DNA of 64,000 bases from Streptomyces poonensis (GTDB lineage: Bacteria; Actinomycetota; Actinomycetes; Streptomycetales; Streptomycetaceae). How positions within the stretch are numbered: position 1 is the first letter of the stretch; each line of letters begins with the position of its first letter. Location of the stretch: positions 1,366,113-1,430,112 of the forward strand of contig NZ_BMVW01000001.1 of NCBI RefSeq assembly GCF_014650915.1, given 5' to 3'. Below, piece by piece: positions 56,855 to 64,000 of the stretch. The translations under genes and the position numbers were made by a program. The notes beneath the pieces are model-generated. The model saw only the letters and a list, made by a program, of their open reading frames with translations. It ran no database searches and was not told the origin of the DNA.

Positions 56855-58672
56855 CTACCCGAGGAGTCCTCCCACCAGGTTGTCCTTGTTGCCGGAGCCG
56901 GCGGATCCGCCGCCCGAGCCGGTGCTTCCGGAGGCGCCCGCCGAGGCGCCGTCGGCCGCGCCGGCGCCACCGCCGCCGGAGGTCGGCCCCGAGCTGGTGC
57001 TCGGGGCCTGCTGGGCCGGGGACGTCTGCTGGGGCGGGGCCTGGCCCGCGGTGCCCTGGGTGTGGCTGGGCTGCCCGCTGGTGGCGGCGCCCGCCGACGC
57101 GGTGGCGCCCGGGCTGGTGGCGCCCTGTGAGGGGCTGGCGGAGGTGGCGCCCTGGGTGGGGGCGCCGGAGGCCGCGGGGCTCCGGTGCTCGCGCGGGCCG
57201 GACTCCTCGGGGAGCGGGGAGCCGGGCAGTTCGTTGCGGGGGGCCTCGCCGGGGCCGGGGACGACGACCCGGTCGGCGTCGCGTACGGCACCGCCGAGGA
57301 GCGAGCCGACCAGCAGGGTGAGCCCGACGACGACCGTGGTGACGAGGGCGCCGCGGCGCAGGACGTACCGGCGCAGCCGCCAGATGTCGGTGCGCGGCCC
57401 GAGGGTGCGCCAGGCACCGGCGGCGAGGCGTCCGTCGACGGAGTACACGGGGGCGCCGGCGGTGATCAGCGGGGACCATGCGGCGAGGTAGATGATGTCG
57501 GGGGCGTCGTAGGCGGGGACGGTCTTCCAGCTGACGGTGACGAGCAGCGCGACCGAGAGCAGGACGCCGACGGCGGCGGCGACGCGCTGCCAGAGGCCGA
57601 GGATCGTGAGGACGCCGACGATGACCTGGAGGAAGGCGATGACGAGGCCCGCGCCGACGGGGTGCTCCAGGGCGAACTGCCGCAGCGGCTCGGCCACTTC
57701 CCACGGGTGCAGGGTGTTGAGCCACTTGACCATGGAGCCGCGCTTGCCGCCGTCGAAGTAGACGGGGTCGCACAGCTTGCCCATGCCGGCGTAGATGGAG
57801 ATGAAGCCGAGGAAGACGCGCAGCGGCAGCAGCACGACGCCGAGGTTCATCCGGCGGCCGGGGTAGTAGGCGTGCCGGACGGGATCCCCGCCGTGCCGCT
57901 GGCCGCCCGGTCCGTCGAGCCCGTCCTCGGCGTGCTCCGCGTGCTCGTCGTACGTGTCGTCGTCGTAGACCGGTTCGTCGTACGCGCTGCCCACGGTGCG
58001 CATGGAGGGCAGGAGCCGGGTGCCGTCGAGGTGGTGGTCGTCGTGGGTGCGCTGGGCGCCGACGACCGGTGTCTCCACCGTGTCCACGGTCAGGTCGGCG
58101 TCGTAGCGGCCGTCCTCGCCGGTGTACGGGTCGCTCGCGGCGCCGTAGCGGTCCGCCGCGGAGTCGTACGGCGTTTCCTCGGCACCGTACGGGTTCGCTT
58201 CGGCGCGGTGGCGTCCCCGCTCGGCCCCGGTCCCGTACCGGCCGGGTTCGTCGATGTCGATGCGCGGGATGACCTGCGTGGCGCTGGCGTCGCCCGCCGG
58301 GTCCGTGGCGGCATGTCCCACGCTGGAGTTCCGCACGGCCTGCAGCAGCCGGTGGGCGCCGGTGTCGTCGGGGGCGGACCTCCCGCTCCAGACGACGGGC
58401 ACCCGGCGGCGGGGATCGGCGGCCTGGCCGGGCCGCCCTGCCGCATCCACGACGGGCATGCGCGCGGTGTCCTCGGTGGCGCTCAGGTGCCGTGCGATGC
58501 TCGGGGACTGGGTCCGCGGCGCGGCGGCCAGATGCACGCGGAAACTCGCGTGATTGACGATGACCTGCGCCGGATCGCTCGGCACCTTCACCATGCTCAG
58601 CGCGGGAACGTCGTCGTATCCCGACGAACGGTCCCCCGTGGGTGTGCGGGGTGTTCTGGTGTCCACACTCAT
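56855..58672 (-). CDS. DoxX family membrane protein with long disordered termini
   Basis: A protein of 605 residues from ATG 58672. Residues 1-275 are a low-complexity, acidic/Tyr-rich cytoplasmic part. Residues ~280-450 hold the DoxX domain: four to five membrane helices (GVVLLPLRVFLGFISIYAGMGKL, AGLVIAFLQVIVGVLTILGL, VLLSVALLVTVSWKTV). The C-terminal ~145 residues are a Ser/Gly/Thr/Pro-rich tail. DoxX proteins take part in thiol/sulfur redox and, in mycobacteria, in a membrane oxidoreductase complex. The size (605) is three to four times the usual ~140-190. Function here uncertain. Confidence 0.8.
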   Translation of the reverse strand: MSVDTRTPRTPTGDRSSGYDDVPALSMVKVPSDPAQVIVNHASFRVHLAAAPRTQSPSIARHLSATEDTARMPVVDAAGRPGQAADPRRRVPVVWSGRSAPDDTGAHRLLQAVRNSSVGHAATDPAGDASATQVIPRIDIDEPGRYGTGAERGRHRAEANPYGAEETPYDSAADRYGAASDPYTGEDGRYDADLTVDTVETPVVGAQRTHDDHHLDGTRLLPSMRTVGSAYDEPVYDDDTYDEHAEHAEDGLDGPGGQRHGGDPVRHAYYPGRRMNLGVVLLPLRVFLGFISIYAGMGKLCDPVYFDGGKRGSMVKWLNTLHPWEVAEPLRQFALEHPVGAGLVIAFLQVIVGVLTILGLWQRVAAAVGVLLSVALLVTVSWKTVPAYDAPDIIYLAAWSPLITAGAPVYSVDGRLAAGAWRTLGPRTDIWRLRRYVLRRGALVTTVVVGLTLLVGSLLGGAVRDADRVVVPGPGEAPRNELPGSPLPEESGPREHRSPAASGAPTQGATSASPSQGATSPGATASAGAATSGQPSHTQGTAGQAPPQQTSPAQQAPSTSSGPTSGGGGAGAADGASAGASGSTGSGGGSAGSGNKDNLVGGLLG

Positions 58673-58804
58673 CTAACCGAGTGATGAGTCGTTAGGACAC
58701 TGCCTCCGCCCTTCCGATCTGTCCGGACCGCGTCAACATCATCACGAAATGCCCGGCCGTCCGGCTGCCCGCCCGCCGGTGGCGCGCCACCGGCGGGCGG
58801 CCGC

Positions 58805-59746
58805 TCAGGCGCGGCGCCGGGAGGCCTCGTACAGCACGACTCCGGCCGCGACGCCGGCGTTGAGCGACTCGGCGCCGCCGGGCATCGGGATCCGCACCCG
58901 GAAGTCGCAGGTCTCGCCGACGAGCCGGGACAGGCCCTTGCCCTCGCTGCCGACGACGATGACGACGGGGCCGTCGAGCGCCTCCAGCTCGCCCACCTCG
59001 GCCTCTCCGTCGGCGGCCAGGCCGACGACGGTGATCCCGGCCTTCTTGTACGCCTCCAGGGCGCGGGTGAGATTGGTGGCGCGGGCGACCGGGGTACGGG
59101 CGGCGGTGCCGGCGGAGGTCTTCCAGGCGCCGGCGGTCATACCGGCGGCGCGCCGCTCGGGCACGACCACGCCGTGGCCGCCGAAGGCGGAGACGGAGCG
59201 GACGACGGCACCGAGGTTGCGCGGGTCGGTCACCCCGTCGAGGGCGACGATCAGCGGGTCCTCGCCCGCGTCGTACGCGGCGTTCGCGAGGTCCTCGGGG
59301 TGCGCGTACTCGTACGGCGGAACCTGGAGGACGAGGCCCTGGTGGTTGAGGCCGTTCGTCATCCGGTCGAGCTCCGGGCGCGGGGCCTCCATGAGGTTGA
59401 TGCCGCCGCGCTCGCCGGCGAGCTGGAGGGCTTCGCGGACCCGCTCGTCGTTGTCGATGAACTGCTGGACGTAGAGCGTGGAGGCGGGCACGCCCTCGCG
59501 CAGCGCCTCGACGACGGGGTTGCGTCCGACGACCAGCTCGGCGGCGGACCTGCCGCCCCGGCCCTTCGGCGTCGTGCGGCCCTGCGCGCGGCGGGCCTTG
59601 GACTGGGCGGCGCGCTGCTTGGCGTGGCCCTTGCGCATCTCGGCGGGCGGGGTCGGTCCCTTGCCCTCGAGGCCCCGGCGCCGCTGGCCGCCACTGCCGA
59701 CCTGCGCGCCCTTCTTGCCGGACATGCGGCGGTTGTTAGCGGCCAT
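58805..59746 (-). CDS. rlmB: 23S rRNA (guanosine-2'-O-)-methyltransferase, TrmH/RlmB type
   Basis: A protein of 313 residues from ATG 59746 (ATG 59725 is a weaker alternative). The N-terminal ~70 residues are basic and disordered. Then comes the RNA 2'-O-ribose methyltransferase substrate-binding domain ([18 protein letters not shown]) and the SpoU knot: [58 protein letters not shown]. Methylates a guanosine in 23S rRNA near the peptidyl-transferase centre. Probably co-transcribed with cysS (152 bp). Confidence 0.92.
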   Translation of the reverse strand: MAANNRRMSGKKGAQVGSGGQRRRGLEGKGPTPPAEMRKGHAKQRAAQSKARRAQGRTTPKGRGGRSAAELVVGRNPVVEALREGVPASTLYVQQFIDNDERVREALQLAGERGGINLMEAPRPELDRMTNGLNHQGLVLQVPPYEYAHPEDLANAAYDAGEDPLIVALDGVTDPRNLGAVVRSVSAFGGHGVVVPERRAAGMTAGAWKTSAGTAARTPVARATNLTRALEAYKKAGITVVGLAADGEAEVGELEALDGPVVIVVGSEGKGLSRLVGETCDFRVRIPMPGGAESLNAGVAAGVVLYEASRRRA

Positions 59747-59898
59747 GACCCACCTGTCTGTGTGAAGCGTTCGTACGTACGTCTGTCGTCTGCCGGCCGT
59801 GTGCCGGCCGTCGTCTGTCGCGGTGTCGCCCTTGCAGTGTGCCGCCCGGAGTCCCGGGCGGCACACTCGATCAAGAAGACACGGCCGCCGCGCAGGGC

Positions 59899-61302
<1,404 letters not shown>

Positions 61303-61388
61303 TCCAGGGTAGTGGGCGGCGGGCAGTGCCCCGTGACCTCCCGGTCAAGGGGCACACATTCGTGACCTCGGTGCGGGCGAACGCGGTT

Positions 61389-61901
61389 TCAGGCCGTACG
61401 GACGACGAGTGCCGTCGCGACCGCCATCAGGCCCTCGTCCCGTCCCGGGAAGCCCAGGCCGTCCGTGGTGGCGCCGGACACCGACACGGGTGCTCCCGCC
61501 GCCTCGGACAGGATCTTCTGCGCCTCGTCCCGGCGCTTGCCGATCTTCGGGCGGGGACCGACGACCTGCACCGCGATGTTGCCGACGGTGAAACCGGCGT
61601 CGCGGACGATGCGGGCGGCCTCGGTCAGCAGCGTGACGCCCGACGCGCCGGTCCACTCGGGGCGGCCGGTGCCGAAGTGCTGTCCCAGATCACCGAGTCC
61701 GGCGGCCGAGAACAGCGCGTTGCACGCGGCGTGCGCGACGACGTCGGCGTCGGAGTGGCCGGCCAGCCCGGGACCCTCGCCCTCCCACTTCAGTCCCGCG
61801 CACCACAGCTCGCGGCCGTCCTCGAAGGCGTGGATGTCGGTGCCGATGCCGACCTGGGGCAGCAGCGCCATGGGCATGGAGGCCCCGGTCTCAGAAGCCA
61901 T
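61389..61901 (-). CDS. ispF: 2-C-methyl-D-erythritol 2,4-cyclodiphosphate synthase
   Basis: A protein of 170 residues from ATG 61901 that overlaps the ispD end by 11 bp. MEP-pathway enzyme: metal site [15 protein letters not shown] (DxH), [14 protein letters not shown] (His), [29 protein letters not shown], and the [13 protein letters not shown]. Cyclises CDP-ME 2-phosphate. Complete; works with IspD made from the same mRNA. Confidence 0.95.
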   Translation of the reverse strand: MASETGASMPMALLPQVGIGTDIHAFEDGRELWCAGLKWEGEGPGLAGHSDADVVAHAACNALFSAAGLGDLGQHFGTGRPEWTGASGVTLLTEAARIVRDAGFTVGNIAVQVVGPRPKIGKRRDEAQKILSEAAGAPVSVSGATTDGLGFPGRDEGLMAVATALVVRTA

Positions 61902-62661
61902 CGTTCAGCCTCCTGCGGGCCAGGACCGCCTCGGCGAGGACCAGGTCGAGGGGGCGGGTGACCTTGAAGGCCTCCTCGTGCCCGGGGACCGTGACGACCC
62001 GCAGTCCCAGCTGCTCCACCATGCTGGCGTCGTCCGTGACGTCGTCGGTGACCGTCTCGTGGGCGCGGACGAGCGCGGCGCGGTCGAAGCCCTGCGGGGT
62101 CTGGACCGCTCGCAGCCGCGACCGGTCCGGGGTGGCGACCACGGCCTCCGGCCCGCCGGGCTCGGACGCGGGTTCCACCTGCTTGACGGTGTCGGCGAGG
62201 GGCAGCGCCGGTACGACGGCGGGGGCCCCGTCCCGTACGGCCTCGATGACGGCGTCCACCGTGTCCACGGGGACCAGCGGCCGGGCCGCGTCGTGCACCA
62301 GCACGATGTCGAAGCCGGGGGGCAGCGCGTCCAGGCCGAACCTGACCGATTCCTGGCGCGTGTCGCCACCGGGCACGACGAGGAAGTCGGTACTTCCGGC
62401 GGTGGCGCCCCCGGGCAGCAGGGTGTGGGCGTCGAGGAGCGTCTTGACCTCGGCGGCACCGTCGGGCGGTGCCACCACGACGACCAGGGAGACGGAGCGG
62501 GACGCGGCCATGGCGCGTACCGCGTGGATGAGCATGGGCGTGCCGTTCAGGGCACGCAGCGCCTTGGGGGCGCCCGGGCCGAGGCGTACGCCGCGGCCGG
62601 CGGCCGGAATCACGGCCGCCGTACCGGCCCTGGACGGCGAAGGGCGCGATTCGTCAGACAT
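61891..62661 (-). CDS. ispD: 2-C-methyl-D-erythritol 4-phosphate cytidylyltransferase
   Basis: A protein of 256 residues from ATG 62661, AGGAACCG upstream. MEP-pathway enzyme with the CTP loop [26 protein letters not shown], then [19 protein letters not shown] (metal Asp) and [12 protein letters not shown]; the C-terminal [19 protein letters not shown] is complete. Makes CDP-ME for isoprenoids. Overlaps ispF, so the two are co-translated. Preceded by about 300 bp after carD. Confidence 0.95.
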   Translation of the reverse strand: MSDESRPSPSRAGTAAVIPAAGRGVRLGPGAPKALRALNGTPMLIHAVRAMAASRSVSLVVVVAPPDGAAEVKTLLDAHTLLPGGATAGSTDFLVVPGGDTRQESVRFGLDALPPGFDIVLVHDAARPLVPVDTVDAVIEAVRDGAPAVVPALPLADTVKQVEPASEPGGPEAVVATPDRSRLRAVQTPQGFDRAALVRAHETVTDDVTDDASMVEQLGLRVVTVPGHEEAFKVTRPLDLVLAEAVLARRRLNDGF

Positions 62662-62961
62662 CGGTTCCTGTCAGGTTTGTGTACTCGGTGTGCGTGGGTA
62701 TGGCCTGGAGGGTGCCCCAAGCTCGGGTCAAATCCAGAGCTCGGGGAAGTGCCGGGCGCGAGCCCCGACCGGACCCTTCCGTGACACCTGGTCGAGCCAG
62801 CTGCCCGGGCCCGGCACGCCAGTATCGGGCCATTCCCGACGGCGTACGGCTCACGTATGCGGGTACTTTCCGGATACGAACATGCCGCAGCGCCCGGCGA
62901 CTGCTGTGTGCGTCATCGGGCACCGCGGCATTTCAAAGCGCTGAGCGGGTTTCCGCCTGCG
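62662..62961. other. intergenic region between carD and ispD, with carD terminator candidate
   Basis: No gene is seen in these 300 bp. Near the carD end ATGCCGC...GCGGCAT arms (about 62882-62931) form an imperfect hairpin that may end carD transcription. A promoter for ispD-ispF would lie near 62700-62860, but no convincing -35/-10 pair stands out. Confidence 0.5.
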
Positions 62962-63444
62962 TCAGGACGCGAGTACCTCGTCGAGCAGGGCCTCGGCCTT
63001 GTCCTCGTTCGTGTTCTCCGCGAGGGCGAGCTCGCTCACCAGAATCTGGCGGGCCTTGGCGAGCATCCGCTTCTCACCGGCGGAGAGTCCGCGCTCGCGC
63101 TCCCGGCGCCACAGGTCACGCACGACTTCCGCGACCTTGATGACGTCGCCGGAGGCGAGCTTCTCCAGATTTGCCTTGTAACGACGGGACCAGTTCGTGG
63201 GCTCCTCGGCATACGGCGCGCGCAGCACCTCGAAGACCCGGTCCAGCCCGTCCTGACCGACCACATCACGCACGCCGACGAACTCCGCATTGTCCGCTGG
63301 CACACGCACCGTCAGGTCGCCCTGGGCGACCTTCAGCACCAAGTAGGTCTTGTCCACGCCTTTGATCTGGCGAGTTTCGATGGCCTCGATCAGCGCGGCC
63401 CCGTGATGGGGATAGACCACGGTGTCGCCAACCTTGAACGTCAT
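62962..63444 (-). CDS. carD: CarD family transcriptional regulator
   Basis: A protein of 160 residues from ATG 63444 with AAGGGG upstream. N-terminal RNA-polymerase-interacting Tudor-like domain ([24 protein letters not shown]), C-terminal helical DNA-binding part with the conserved Trp ([38 protein letters not shown]). CarD binds the RNAP beta subunit and stabilises the open complex at rRNA and other promoters; essential in mycobacteria. Often followed by ispD/ispF, as here. Confidence 0.96.
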   Translation of the reverse strand: MTFKVGDTVVYPHHGAALIEAIETRQIKGVDKTYLVLKVAQGDLTVRVPADNAEFVGVRDVVGQDGLDRVFEVLRAPYAEEPTNWSRRYKANLEKLASGDVIKVAEVVRDLWRRERERGLSAGEKRMLAKARQILVSELALAENTNEDKAEALLDEVLAS

Positions 63445-63903
63445 GTGACAGGTACCCCTTCCGTGGCTATCCAGGGTAACACGGATACGGCGTCTTCTGA
63501 ATGGCGTTTTCGCAGGTCAGGGCATATCTCGGGGCTTGACAACAGCAACAGGAACGTGCTTCGGACGGCGAACGGAACAGGGTATTCGCAGGTCGGAGCG
63601 GCTCTGCGGGCGGGGTGAAACGCGTACGTTACACGCATCCGGAGCCCCTCGGCGAGGCCCGAACGTCCCGTTTTGTCCGACTCCAAGCGTGCGATCCGCG
63701 CTACTCCGTTCGGCGACCGGAGTCGGGTACGAGACGAATCCGGAATTGATCAAGCCACATGATGTTCAGGCCGTTGTGCGACCGCCGTTCCTCTCACTCA
63801 CGTTCGTCGCCGTTGTGGGGTCCATCTCCCGCTTGCCGTTCCGGCCGACGGTCTTGTCGTGATCCATTTCCGGTTCTGTCATGCATTCCTTACGGGAAAT
63901 CCT
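63445..63903. other. carD upstream region, no gene recognised
   Basis: About 460 bp without a convincing coding signal. It presumably holds the carD promoter; TACCCT around 63477 (minus strand) could be its -10. A 108-codon open frame at 63536-63862 has no ribosome site and shadow-like composition. Confidence 0.5.
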
Positions 63904-64000
63904 CATGCGGACGCAGAAGGGCCGCCGGGGTTCGGTCCGGATTGCCGTCCGGGGGCCGGCCGGGGATTGGGTGTTTCACCGCTCCTTGGCCGTTCCTTAT
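63904..64000 (+). CDS. possible start of a gene running off the right edge
   Basis: ATG 63904 with GGGAAA a few bases upstream opens a frame MRTQKGRRGSVRIAVRGP... that stays open for 32 codons to the window end. Short and Arg-rich, so chance openness in high-GC DNA is likely. No family can be assigned. Confidence 0.2.

Noticed and set aside
63536..63862. 108-codon plus-strand frame upstream of carD
   Set aside because: No ribosome site, no family resemblance and composition like non-coding high-GC DNA.

Overview
The window is about 71-73% G+C with strong third-position GC bias. It holds many GTG starts, actinobacterial marker families (mycothiol-dependent DinB-like enzymes, GpgS, CarD, CysO, MsiK, CdgB) and Streptomyces-type operators (CIRCE, a DasR-type dre, a BldD-type box). 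It is almost certainly a chromosomal segment of a Streptomyces. The gene order resembles the S. coelicolor region running from carD/ispD/ispF/cysS through msiK, terD, cdgB, nagKA, otsAB, thrC, groEL2 and murQ; this is a recollection of gene order and was not searched.

Layout. 1-8.9 kb: a truncated hypothetical, a helicase-associated/WYL-like protein, two tiny secreted peptides, a YqhA (UPF0114)-IstB fusion, XPB helicase, a GAF-ANTAR regulator and a decayed GAF-ANTAR pseudogene. 8.9-20.5 kb: HelD-type helicase, CutC, two DinB/mycothiol-type proteins (one fused to GNAT), an HD-domain protein, an MFS exporter, the RpiR regulator with murQ (cell-wall amino-sugar recycling), and an old-yellow-enzyme reductase. 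20.7-25.5 kb: a tightly overlapping four-gene exopolysaccharide operon (nucleotide-sugar dehydrogenase, hyaluronan-synthase-like GT2, 40-residue membrane peptide, anchored polysaccharide deacetylase). 25.5-30.1 kb: groEL with two CIRCE operators, a cold-shock protein, a CysO-type sulfur carrier and thrC under a SAM-I riboswitch. 30.2-33.7 kb: gpgS, otsA and otsB (glucosylglycerate/trehalose). 34-38.9 kb: a sugar-binding lipoprotein divergent from nagK-nagA behind a dre, then a PfkB kinase. 39-44.8 kb: a membrane carbohydrate-binding protein, the diguanylate cyclase CdgB with a BldD box, flavin reductase, ArfB, TerD and TetR. 44.9-53.6 kb: accessory enzymes (acetyltransferases, M1 peptidase, pentapeptide protein, FAD and MDR oxidoreductases, APH-like kinase) and a PadR-glycosidase operon. 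53.7-64 kb: tRNA-Thr(UGU), msiK, a nucleotidyltransferase, a DoxX protein, and the housekeeping block rlmB-cysS-ispF-ispD-carD.

Themes. Amino-sugar handling recurs: murQ/RpiR, nagKA under a DasR-type site, MsiK as shared sugar-ABC ATPase, and a putative HexNAc-based exopolysaccharide operon. Carbon storage and stress genes (GpgS, OtsA, OtsB, GroEL, Csp, TerD) cluster between them. The best candidates for something undescribed are the YqhA-IstB fusion with an in-frame TTA codon, the exopolysaccharide operon with its embedded micro-protein, the twin secreted peptides, and the DinB-GNAT fusion. No phage, complete insertion sequence, CRISPR array or rRNA is visible.
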